Shown here: positions 42,147-51,854 of the stretch, piece by piece
Numbering within the stretch: the first letter of the stretch is position 1
Layout of the letters: the number at the start of each line of letters is the position of its first letter
Made by a program: the position numbers and the translations under genes
NCBI GenBank assembly: GCA_029237695.1
Contig: CM055265.1
Location: 81,214,447-81,278,446, forward strand
Source: Conchocele bisecta
Lineage: Eukaryota > Mollusca > Bivalvia > Lucinida > Thyasiridae
Direction: 5' to 3'
DNA length: 64,000 nt
The notes under the pieces: generated by a model
Told to the model about the DNA's origin: nothing
Database searches by the model: none
Seen by the model: only the letters and a program-made list of their open reading frames with translations

Positions 42147-42424
42147 TTATCGCCTCGCCGATAGGCAAGAGGGGATATAGCGTTAGTCCATGTACGTTTG
42201 TATGTTAGTAACACCTTTCATTTTTCAATAACTCATAACCTCCACCGATTTTGATAATATTTGGCCACAATGTGTGTCTAGGGATGCTGCTTTGTTTTCC
42301 ATACGAGCAACATCCAACCGCCCAAGGTCAAGGTCATTGATGACTAAATTTGTTTATTTCTTTTATTTATTAAGGCTGCCAGCGAGGGGATTAGCTACGT
42401 TTAACGATGTCAGTTCTTGTTTCT
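42147..42424 (+). mobile_element. Family I repeat, complete
   Basis: Starts atcgcctcgccgataggcaa + gaggggatatagcgttagtc, then tttgataatatttggccaca, gtctagggatgctgctttgt, caaggtcaaggtcattgatg, and ends ctgccagcgaggggattagc + ... gtcagttcttgtttc. Confidence 0.8.
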
Positions 42425-42727
42425 TATTGCTTTTATTAAAGTTCTGCGCAGTCTGATCAGGCCAGGCCTACACTGTTCATGAGTGTATGCTCGAAATTCC
42501 TGATGCATGCAGGACCTATTCAAATCCATATTGGGCTACATGAATGTGCTGATCAGGCGATACACTAGACACAACTCAATAAACCTTGTTTTATTGTGAC
42601 AAAAATTGCAAGACAAAAGTTGGGAGATCATGATAATCGCCGAACATGACTACCTGAAGAAAAAAAATGCCTTGCAAGTACAGGATTTATTGCACATGTT
42701 CATTTCTTCACAGACAAGGTACAATTA
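42425..42727. other. C-like core then unique DNA
   Basis: ctgcgcagtctgatcaggcc and ctgatcaggcgatacactag are loose matches to the family C core. No gene. Confidence 0.35.
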
Positions 42728-42926
42728 CAGTGGAACCTCTCTAAACCGGTAAAGCACCTATGATCTAATCTTTGGTAATTTATCTCAGGTGATATTGTCT
42801 GTTCGTGATCGCATCGCACACAATTATGGCTCAGAATGACCAAATGCCTGATTTACAATGAAACCTCTCTAAGCCGGACACCCTGGGGCCTCCCAGGGTG
42901 TCCGGTTTTGAGAGGTTTCACTGTAT
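42728..42926. mobile_element. MITE family E, about 200 bp
   Basis: tacagtggaacctctctaaa to tccggttttgagaggtttca + ctgta. Inner ttgtctgttcgtgatcgcat + ... caaatgcctgatttacaatg as at 36013. The right end carries a nested palindrome ggacaccctggggcctccca + gggtgtcc. Confidence 0.85.
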
Positions 42927-43535
42927 TTATTTGGACGTTTGAAGGAAATGTCAAAGTGTACCTTTCTACATGCACATACAGGCAACATACACTTTATGGA
43001 TTTGTGAGATTTTATTTTTACTTTTATTCCATTACACAACCGTGTGCGTCAATCTTGCCGTGATTATCAACGTTTCCGAACACCTGTTGGCAATGCCAAC
43101 TCGCAATCAAGCAATCTGAGCCTGAGCTGTAGCACAACCCAAGCTCAGCCAATCAAGCTGCTTGATTTCTAGCACAATGTTCAGGTATAAAGAAGTTGAC
43201 AAATATTGATTAGCGAGATTAGCACAGGCAGCAGTGTGCATACGCCTAAAAAAAGTGTTTGTATCGGGTAACCCGACCCTACCTGACATTTTTATTGATA
43301 AAATACCGACCCTACATCTTTTTAGACATTTCCTGGGAAAAAAATAAAATCAGTCATGTTGTATGCAATATAAGTTACTGAAAAAACAACAAATTGAATA
43401 AAAAAAAAGTAAAATGCCCCTACCCTACCTAACTGTTTTCGAGGCGTTACCCGAAACAAACAATTATTTGTTCAGGCCCTATAGAATACCACCCACAGCA
43501 GGGGTAAACAGATTTCAAAATAGTTTGCTATGATA
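42927..43535. other. Unique stretch, no gene seen
   Basis: Two related words 'acccgaccctacctgac' and 'accctacctaactg' near 43269 and 43422 hint at a small decayed inverted repeat. Otherwise plain. Confidence 0.35.
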
Positions 43536-43690
43536 ATATTTCTCATTCAAAGTATATGTTGTGACCACCCATTTGAACCGTCTTGACAAGACGGTTCAAA
43601 TGGTGGTCACAAAATATACTTACAAGATGAAATAAGATAAATATTTGAAATTTTCCAAAAGGACAAATATGTATTCCTTAGTTGTGTTGG
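43536..43690. mobile_element. MITE family M hairpin
   Basis: gtatatgttgtgaccaccca + tttgaaccgtcttg against caagacggttcaaatggtgg + tcacaaaatatac is a near-perfect palindrome at 43550-43620. Outer TTAA ends are not clear. Confidence 0.8.
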
Positions 43691-44107
43691 TGAGCATTGA
43701 CTGGTATTTATGTTGTTTTATTTTTAATGCCTACACATGGGAGTGAAGAAGGGATATCAGCTATTGCACTAACGAAGTTAATTAACAAATCTAGCAATTA
43801 GGCACTTTTCCAAGGATAATGATTAACGTAATGCAAATTAATGCCTTATTGAACCTGTAGCTAATTAAAACTCGATTCATTGATAATTAACACAACCCCC
43901 ATGTGAATTAATTCTAACACTTGTGCAATGAACGCTAATTAGATTGAATGTATTTTCTGCCTGATATACGCAGCAGCAACGAGTTCCGCTGGGATAGTTA
44001 TGAATATAAGTTGATGAAACTGGGCGACTGTTTGATTGGAATAATTTTCAAGGACAGATTCAGTTTTTAGAACTCCAGGTAATATAATTATAAGCATGTA
44101 TTTTGTT
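43691..44107. other. TAAT-dense unique segment
   Basis: About 43770-43950: cgaagttaattaacaaatct, gcaattaggcac, gattaacgtaatgcaaatta, ctgtagctaattaaaactcg, tgataattaacac, gtgaattaattc, gctaattagattg. This is the densest run of homeodomain-core words in the window, with no repeat match. Candidate enhancer; not testable here. Confidence 0.4.
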
Positions 44108-44436
44108 GTAATCCCTCACCGATAGACAAGAGGGGATATAGCGTTAGTCCATGTACGTATGTGCGTACATACATATGTTAGTAACACCTTTCATTTTGCA
44201 ATAACATGTGTACCGCTTCATAGATTTTGATAATATTTGGCCTCAATGTGTGTCTAGAGGTGGTGCTTTGCTTTGCATATGACTCACATCCGACCGCCCA
44301 AGCTCAATTCACCTTGTTTGTGAGGCAAAAATGTTTTAATTTTTTTTGGTTTATTCAATAACTTATGAACCTCTTCACCGATTTTGATAATATTTGGCCA
44401 CAATGTGTGTCATGTGATGCTGCTTTGTTTTGTTTT
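44108..44436 (+). mobile_element. Family I repeat with duplicated unit, cut by T
   Basis: aatccctcaccgatagacaa + gaggggatatagcgttagtc. The inner unit tttgataatatttggcc(a/t)caatgtgtgtc appears at about 44226 and 44382. The final part is missing, since family T starts at 44437. Confidence 0.75.
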
Positions 44437-44606
44437 GGGAAACCCCTGTTTTATAGGGGTTTCTCAAAACAAATTGTTTCCAAATACATTGTTATTGTAA
44501 TGAACCGTACTAGCCCTAAATATTGGAATATTCATTGTTGTGGGATACCATATATTCATATATGTTACGTGAAATAATGGTGTCTGCATATTTAGGGTTA
44601 TTATAC
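44437..44606. mobile_element. MITE family T, partial
   Basis: Hairpin gggaaacccctgttttatag + gggtttctc, then ttccaaatacattgttattg, taccatatattcatata and the right end catatttagggttattatac. The left TA end is missing. Confidence 0.7.
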
Positions 44607-45610
44607 CCCCACAAACAAAGTTTGAGGGGGTATATAGGAGTCAGCTTGTCGGTTGGTCTGTCGGTCTGTTGGTCGGTCTGTTGGAAATTCCCTTCCGCTC
44701 TATATCTTCTACACCGATGCATGGATTATCAAATGGCTTGGCACAAATGTTTCTCATGATGAGAAGGTGTGTCGCGATCAATAACCACGCACCTACGTCC
44801 AAGGTCAAGGTCACAGTTGAAGGTCAAAGGTCAAACCTATTGAAATTCTCTTCCGCTCTATATCTTCTACGCCGATGCATGGATTATCAAATGCCTTGGC
44901 ACAAATGTTTCTCAGGATGAGAAGGTGTGTCGCGATCAATAACCACGCACCTACGTCCAAGGTCAAGGTCACAGTTGAAGGTCAAATGTCAAACCTATTG
45001 AAATTCCCTTCCGCTCTATATCTTCTACACCGATGCATGGATTATCAAATGCCTTGGCACAAATGTTTCTCAGGATGAGAAGGTGTGTCGCGATCAATAA
45101 CCACGCACCTACGTCCAAGGTCAAGGTCACAGTTGAAGGTCACAGTTGAAGGTCAAAGGTCAAACCTATTGCAGGCGGCAGACAGATAAACTGCATAGTT
45201 TGTGTACACAATTCCTCTGAAACCGTTCAGTGGATTGATCTGAAACTATACACACTTTTTATGCCGAACAAATATTTCTTTTACAAAAATATCATCCTTT
45301 TAACTTAGCCATTTTTTCTATTTTTATTAAATTGATTCATTGCGTTCTTGACAAACTCGGCACAGAGTTTTTAATCAAAATCATATTAATCCATTACTCG
45401 TGTAAGATCCTCTATAACTGATGAATGAATTTTCAAATGTTTTCAGATTATCTCATTTTCATTGACCACATACGCAGGTAAAAGGTCAATGTAAAAGGCC
45501 AGCATTAAATAATGATCATGAAATGTTTATTAAAACCTATAAAACTCTTCTAATGTTAAGCTATTTGTAAGTCCAACTCTTTGTGGGGGCATTATGATCA
45601 CTCCTGTGAT
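44604..45610 (+). mobile_element. Family H with three 158 bp units
   Basis: Starts with a hairpin ataccccc / gagggggtat, then ttggtctgtcggtctgttgg. Units begin with gaaattc at 44684, 44842 and 45000, exactly 158 bp apart, each containing gcatggattatcaaatg, gtgtgtcgcgatcaataacc and caaggtcaaggtcacagttg. The tail runs to ttgtgggggcattatgatca + ctcctgtgatagttctagtt. Confidence 0.8.
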
Positions 45611-45852
45611 AGTTCTAGTTACAGTAGTCTTAGTACTAATTGTATTACTTTTAGGGAATGTGGCTAAGTGACTCTGCCGTAGCGAGGACCTGGCACCAGC
45701 TTGTCCGTGCGATACTACAACTTCCACTTGATGGATCCTAACCAAATTTGGTTTTCACATGTTTTCAAATATTTTTGATGAGTTATCTCGCAGTGGTGGA
45801 CATTTTATTTTTAATATTCACATTCATCATGTTCCGCAAATTCTGTCATGGT
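45611..45852. other. Short unique segment, no gene accepted
   Basis: A 71-codon minus frame (45530-45745) overlaps the H tail and has no recognisable domain. ttgtattacttttaggg looks like a splice acceptor, but the sequence after it has stops. Confidence 0.3.
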
Positions 45853-46088
45853 CATATGTAGCGGTGACTGGAGAAATGTGGCTTATGGGATTTGTGACCA
45901 GTGTAGCTTCTGATCAAATAGCACACTCCTGTAGCCTGATTGCGATCTATATTGCTTGTTCGAAGCATTTCACTGATGGAATGGCGATCAGTGCAGATCC
46001 TGATCAGACTGTGCGGATGCACAGGCTGATCTGGATCTACACTGGTCACAAAACGCATCAGCCCCATTTCTCAAGTCAAAGCCACTTA
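45853..46088. mobile_element. MITE family C, full length
   Basis: catatgtagcggtgactgga ... tttctcaagtcaaagccact. Body in reversed order (gatcagtgcagatcctgatc, agactgtgcggatgcacagg). The 114- and 71-codon frames across it are by-products. Confidence 0.8.
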
Positions 46089-46454
46089 TACAGCCGGTAC
46101 TAAATTTTGGATTACTTCACAAAATCAATATTTATAACTTGGACTCGTTATGTGATGTCAACGTGAGTAAACAGCGAGATAATACCTGCCAAATTAGGTC
46201 AGTCAAGTAGACTTGATTACTTTGGATGAAGAAACGGAATCTAGCGCCTCCAATTTTGGTTTATCAAGGATCAAGAAAAATTGCCATCATATGTGCCGCC
46301 AGCTTTCAAAAAAATGTGTTTGAATTGTATTATTATACTGCGACCAGTGTTGACCCAGTCCAGTCTGCACAACAGCGCTATCCAACCAGGGTATACACTG
46401 TTGAAGCATTTGTCTTCGGTGCCTTGTGTGGTTGTGAATCAGCCAGATTATTTG
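46089..46454. other. Unique stretch before a minisatellite
   Basis: An 85-codon frame (46226-46483) runs into the array and has no domain. No repeat recognised. Confidence 0.35.
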
Positions 46455-47703
46455 ACATGCTATTGGGAAAATTTACTCAATAGCCTTATATATCCCCCTC
46501 ATTGAGAAATTTTACTCAATAGCCTTATATATCCCCCTCATTGAGAGATTTTACTCAATAGCCTTATATATCCCCCTCATTGAGAGATTTTACTCAATAG
46601 CCTTATATATCCCCCTCATTGAGAGATTTTACTCGATAGCCTTATATATCCCCCTCATTGAGAAAATTTACTCAATAGCCTTATATATCCCCCTCATTGA
46701 GAAATTTTACTCAATAGCCTTATATAATCCCCCACATTGGGAAGATTTACTCAATAGCCTTATATATCCCCCTCATTGAGAAAATTTACTCAATAGCCTT
46801 ATATATCCCCCTCATTGAGAAATTTTACTCAATAGCCTTATATATCCCCCTCATTGAGAAATTTTACTCAATAGCCTTATATAATCCCCCACATTGGGAA
46901 AATTTACTCGATAGCCTTATATATCCCCCACATTGGGAACATTTATCATTCAGAGCCTTCATTTATTCCATGGGATGTACCTTGATATAGCCTTTTATCC
47001 TCCACATTGGGAAAATGTACTCGATAGCCTTTTTATCCCCCTTTTTACTCATTGGGAAATTTTACTCTATTTAGCCTTTTATCCCCCACATTGGGAAAAT
47101 TTTACTCATATAGCCGTTTATATGCCCCCAATTGGGAAATTTTCTATTTAGCATTTTATAATCACCCACATTGGGAAAATTTTACTCATTTAGCTTTTAT
47201 CTCCCCCACATGGGAAATTTTACTTCATTTAGCCTTATATATTTCCCCCACTTTGGTAACACGTTACTCATTTAGCATTATTTATATCCCTCATTGGGAA
47301 ACATTACTCATTTTAGCCTTATATATCTCCACCATGTGGGATAAATATCTCCAACTTGGGAAACATTTACTCATTTAGCCTTATATATCTCCCCACTATT
47401 GGGAACATTTACTCATTTAGCCTTTTATATCTCCCACATTGGGAACATTTACTCATTTAGCCTTATATATCTCCCACATTGGGAACATTTACTCATTTAG
47501 CCTTATATAGCTCCCACATTGGGAACATTTACTCATTTAGCCTTTTATATCCCCCACATTGGGAAATTTTACTCATTTAGCCTTTTATATCCCCACATTG
47601 GGAACATTTACTCATTTAGCCTTATATATCCCCCACATTGGGAACATTTACTCATTTAGCCTTATATATCCCCCACATTGGGAACATTTACTCATTTATA
47701 TAT
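46455..47703. repeat. 1.25 kb minisatellite, 39/40 bp unit
   Basis: First part (to about 46910): regular 39-bp units gagaaattttactcaatagc + cttatatatccccctcatt. Middle (about 46930-47390): irregular units. Last part: regular 40-bp units tgggaacatttactcattta + gccttatatatcccccacat. The two clean ends have different unit types and meet in a disordered centre. It is followed by an H-like tail. Confidence 0.95.
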
Positions 47704-47870
47704 CACCACTCCCCCAGGTTTTGGGAGAGCTGGGAGCCATATAGTGTTTGGACTGTGTGTCCATGTGTCCATCTGTCTGTGGGTCTGTGGTTCAGGTTAA
47801 GAAGTTTGCTTGAGTTTCTCCAATCTATGACCCGGGCATTTGCCGATGGGCCACATTTTCTTGTTTTTCT
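47704..47870 (+). mobile_element. Family H-like element, short
   Basis: cactcccccaggttttggga ... gtgtccatgtgtccatctgt ... gggcatttgccgatgggcca + cattttcttgttttt. It has the H-type head and tail but only about 100 bp between. The array may have grown at its left edge. Confidence 0.55.
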
Positions 47871-48117
47871 AATTAAATGAGACCAAAAAAAGCAGACATA
47901 ATTTTTGTTTAGCTTCCAACTTAATGAATTAGATTCTTCATTCAAAGCTCACAAATATTTATTACAAACATTTAGCTCACTATTCTCATGACTTGTGTCT
48001 CTTGTGTGATAAAATAAGTCTGCTAACCAAACCTAATTGCTGATAAGAAAGTTCAAAATCATTTTCGAACACATAATTCTCATATAATGTACACATCTGT
48101 AAATTGTAGTCTCCAGA

Positions 48118-48354
48118 TTTTAACACTTTGCCCACTTAGCTAGCGGTGAAATTAACAGCCAACAAGTTAGGAGTATTTTTCGTATTTCTTTCTGTAAATA
48201 TTTCTTGGTCTTACATCAGAATTGCGTCCTCCGGACTCAACTCTAATGATATTCATGATATTTAAAGGCAGAAATGTAAGAAAATATAGTGAATTGTCGT
48301 CTGCTATTTTTGAACTATTTATAGCCGAAAAAATTTCCCGCATGCAAAGAGTTA
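48118..48354. mobile_element. MITE family W (TTAA type)
   Basis: Left tttaacactttgcccactta, right cccgcatgcaaagagttag. Shares tcgtctgctatttttgaact + atttatagcc with the copy at 54124, where it is inverted, and a GTCGTCTGCTR word with family A. Inner tttctgtaaatatttcttgg. Confidence 0.75.
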
Positions 48355-48610
48355 GATGTACTTGGAATTGTACAGGATCTAGTTGCTGTTTGACATGTAC
48401 ATACTTTTGACAAAGTTAGTTTCCTCTTATTCTCCAGTCTCCTGTACTGCAAAATATGCCGATGACAGCATTTGTTAACATTTGGTTGCGTCACAGCCAG
48501 GAATGGTTCTCATTGGAGGATATTTTTGTTTCTAAATAATAAGCATACTTTACAGATAAAACAACAACAACAATATCCAAATTTCTATACTTTCATGAAG
48601 TCTGTTGAAA

Positions 48611-49240
48611 CAAGGTGTGGGATCACGTGGTTTCCAAACACGATTTTACGACGTGACATAATCTGTGACGTCATTTTTACAGTAGATTTTCTTGAAAATC
48701 TTCCTAACAAACGTACAGATTTTGATGACATGAGCGCACCAAATATGATGGCATATGTGTTTTATGGTTGCTCTGAAAGTTATTGACAATAACTTATAAC
48801 TTTCACAAAGAATCGAGTACCGTTTATTTCTTACATTCACATGCTCAGGCCAGTAGCCAGACCTGTTTGAAAGGGGGGTCGTTTCGAAGGCCCAATGGGC
48901 CTGAGGTATCTAGGGGGCTCTAAAAAAGTGGACTCGAGGCTAAAAAAGTGGACCTCGAGGCTGGGCGGGGGGTTCGTCCAACCGCTCCGACCCCCCCTGG
49001 CTACGGGCCTGCATGCTCTAGTTTTTATTTGCATTTACGGTATCAGATTATTGGTCAAAACGTCAGAATTATAAGATTAAAGCCGCTTATGCAATGAAAG
49101 GCAACATGTACCGCATTTGCTGCGGTATATTTCATAAAACTATGTCATTCCATAAGAAAGATATTAAAGGAAACCTACTGTAAACTGGTATAAACAACAT
49201 GACGTCACGTCTTGCAGAAAGCACATGATCCCACACCTTG
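48611..49240. mobile_element. Family S relative, 630 bp, holding K-like insert
   Basis: Ends caaggtgtgggatcacgtgg and gcacatgatcccacaccttg. Inner words gacgtcatttttacag / ctgtaaact...gacgtca mirror. The right interior (about 49082-49180) is unique, and a second element is lodged at 48845-49013. Confidence 0.7.
48845..49013. mobile_element. G-run element, inverted ends
   Basis: caggccagtagccagacctg at left against cccctggctacgggcctg at right, with ggggggt / accccccc. The interior has a short tandem ctaaaaaagtggactcgagg. The 'gtagccagg' end is common in invertebrate repeats; superfamily not assigned. Confidence 0.7.
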
Positions 49241-49934
49241 TGAAATGGATCCGGTTGCATTACCATTAGTGGCTACGTGCATAATATAATATAATCTGGT
49301 CTCTTCAGGAAGCGCATTTCCAGTCGGCGCCTTATAGGGCATCTTTTGGACAACAAAACTAATTAACGGCTAACGGATAATCAAGGCAGCTAATGGCGTA
49401 TCTTTCCTGGTGGAGTTTTAGAGTATACATTAATTGATCAACTCGCGCTCGAGTAATCGTGAAACGTGTGTTTTGCAACCAGCGTAGACACTGATCAGAC
49501 TGCACTGCAGTCTGATCAGTGTCTCCGCTGTGTTGCAACATGTAGGTACGTGTTTGGAATGTATTGTAGATTCTGGGTGGTGCCGTATTTGTAGGTGTTT
49601 GTAGGTGCAGTGAATGTGCACGGAGATCGGGGGACTTCAGCTGGGGCTGAAAGTCATATGGAGTGTTTTCACGCCACGGGATCAATTAGTGTTTTGGAGC
49701 TCGGCTTATCTCATGTTGGCAGACTCCGAGATCGATATTAATAGTCCAAAAATGGCAAATAGCCCTGGACATTGTCTGGGAATCTGTCTGCTGGTGCCAT
49801 GTTTGGCATCGTGGTGTTGGCCGCATGTATATTGTCATATGAATGTGTTGTTGGAATGTCCAGAACAACAATGGCATAACAGATGTTAGTACCAGCAACT
49901 CGGTGGCAAGTTGGGAGCATGTGAAGAGTAAACT
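49241..49934. other. Unique segment, GC-richer, no gene accepted
   Basis: At 49488-49527 there is a perfect-looking palindrome: agacactgatcagactgcac / tgcagtctgatcagtgtct. A 91-codon plus frame (49614-49889; starts MCTEIGGLQL, Cys-rich end) and a 120-codon minus frame overlap each other. Neither has a domain, and the minus frame runs into family F. Confidence 0.35.
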
Positions 49935-50085
49935 TCGTATAACTAAAATGTTCGAAAGTGCAAAATTATGATAGTCTTTAAATTTCACATTAACAATGTG
50001 TTCTCGTAAACAATTAATGGATTTACATTTATTGAGCATTGGCTGCATATTTTAGTTGTGCAAAGTTTAGTGAAACTGGCCCCAG
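49935..50085. mobile_element. MITE family F, partial
   Basis: cgtataactaaaatgttcga ... ttacatttattgagcattgg ... ttagttgtgcaaagtttagt + gaaact. The inner palindrome is deleted. Confidence 0.75.
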
Positions 50086-50629
50086 CACCTGGACGGTCAA
50101 TAATTGTTCTCGTTTTTTTCTCTCCCGGATATGGCAAGTTGTAATGAGTGATTTGTCTGTTTGCGGTAATTACAGCCATCTTTATGTAGCAGCTTCCAAT
50201 AACGGTTGGCCTAAAACAATTGCCGCCACATTAGTCGACGGCAACCAGGCCTGCAGGGGTGCTGGTTTCACAATTTTGTGACTGGGAAATACCGAATAAT
50301 TACGACCATGTCTTTAGTCGTTCGTCGGCTGTGCCACATTTTGGCTTTGAAAATAGAGACATATTACTGGTATGTATTCACCCAGTATGGGTTGGCGGTG
50401 GGTGGAGGGCGGTGGGCAGATAAGATAAGAGCTCCAGATAAGTTTTGTATCTAAATAGTATTATACCCCCAGATTTCAAATTCAATGCATATTTTACTTT
50501 TATAAATGTATTATTGATTTTCTTCCTTATTAAATAGAACAAATGATAATAGATAAAACAAATTTAAAAATTCACTTATTTGAGCTGCAAAAAGCTCAAC
50601 TACCTAAGTAAATTTTCAACTTTATTACA
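50086..50629. other. Unique segment, no gene seen
   Basis: The phrase gagctccagataagttttgt + atctaaatagtattatac near 50431 recurs at about 10940 (agctccagataagctttgtg ... gcgtactatacc) and in reduced form near 51800. So there is an unnamed dispersed repeat here. Confidence 0.4.
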
Positions 50630-51662
50630 GTCGAACTTGTGCTAACGACCACTTGTAATAAACGACCACCTGCTGTAAGCGACCGGTTTGAATCCCGCCC
50701 GACGAATTTCCCATAATAACGTACTTGCAATGAACGACCACCTGCTGTCTGCGACCAGCGACCGTATAAATACGGCCCATTCCGTCAAAATACGACGCGT
50801 TTAACGACCGTCGGCGACTGTCAGCGCCCATGAAAACACGGCTCGAAACACGGCTATAAACGGTGGCTATAATCCATAAAACGTGTATTTAGCGTTCTAT
50901 AAATAGACTGGTGTTTCAGCATTATCTGGGTCGGGGTATGGGATCACGTGGTCTATTGTTTACACTGCAGCCCAAGGCAATCTCGCTTAAATCGTAAATT
51001 TCATTCATCAATATGACTTGCAGCGTAAACAATAAATCATGTGACCCCACATCCTGAGATTATGCACGTATCAACCGCATGAATAGGCAGGACACGTGAC
51101 CATAGGCATTATTTATTATCAATTAATCCGTTTAAGCGTCTGTTGATCGCGAGTAGTATACATTGTAATAAGCGTCTGTCTATCGCGAGCACTATACAAC
51201 GTAATAAGCATGATTTTATAAATAACTTGTATGTTTAATACATTAATACATACAAGTTTGTATGTCATAGGCATTATTAATAATTACTTTAACTTCTGTT
51301 CAAATGACATGATTTTATATGGGTCCGTTGCTAATGGAATTCCCGCAATAGTTGGTAACCGAAATGCGAATGATACCAGTAACCCGTGCAGTACCAGTAC
51401 CCGTGCATGGACCCCGACCACCGCGTTATAATGGAGCTGCAGTGTATTCAAACTTATGTTTTCCATTGTACATGTTATTACTTTAATAAACATACATATA
51501 TGTGTATACATGTTATTACTTCACTGTGTTGTCACTGTGTTGTTTTTGATATATCATCCGTGTACCCACTCCACATGGCTGTCCCTATTAAGAGACCATC
51601 TCTGTTAAGAGACCACTTTTGGCAGTTCCCTTGAGTGGTCTCTTAACACAAGTTTGACTGTA
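50630..51662. mobile_element. Element R, about 1.03 kb, pogo-like ends
   Basis: Left tacagtcgaacttgtgctaa + cgaccac, right gtggtctcttaacacaagtt + tgactgta. Both subterminal zones repeat 'gaccac' words about every 18-22 bp (acgaccacctgctgt twice; aagagaccatctctgttaag + agaccac). TA-flanked CAGTCRAACTTG ends resemble pogo/Tigger (inference). The interior has a nested S copy and no transposase frame. Confidence 0.7.
50934..51053. mobile_element. MITE family S, short, nested in R
   Basis: ggtatgggatcacgtggtct + attgtttacactgcag pairs with cttgcagcgtaaacaataaa + tcatgtgaccccacatcc. Confidence 0.8.
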
Positions 51663-51854
51663 TTGTATTTTCACTATTATATTCAATTTGAAAATCAATG
51701 GGTATTTTCACATTACCTTGAGTATTTTGTACTCCCACTTTTGATTAAATCAATGCGTATTCTGCTAAAATAAGTGCGTAAAATACGCCAATATGCATCT
51801 TATCTGGAGCACTGTAAGATTCACTGTTAGTATACACATGTATGCTTCATATCT

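Noticed and set aside
45646..45745. Exon-like segment after tattacttttag
   Set aside because: A fair acceptor, but the following sequence has an early stop in each likely phase, and it borders the tail of family H.
49614..49889. 91-codon frame with a Cys-rich end
   Set aside because: Overlaps a 120-codon frame on the other strand. No domain, and no acceptable splice sites found at both sides.
50630..51662. Autonomous pogo-like transposon
   Set aside because: Ends fit, but the interior has only short frames (at most 75-82 codons) and no DDE transposase or helix-turn-helix motif that I can recognise.
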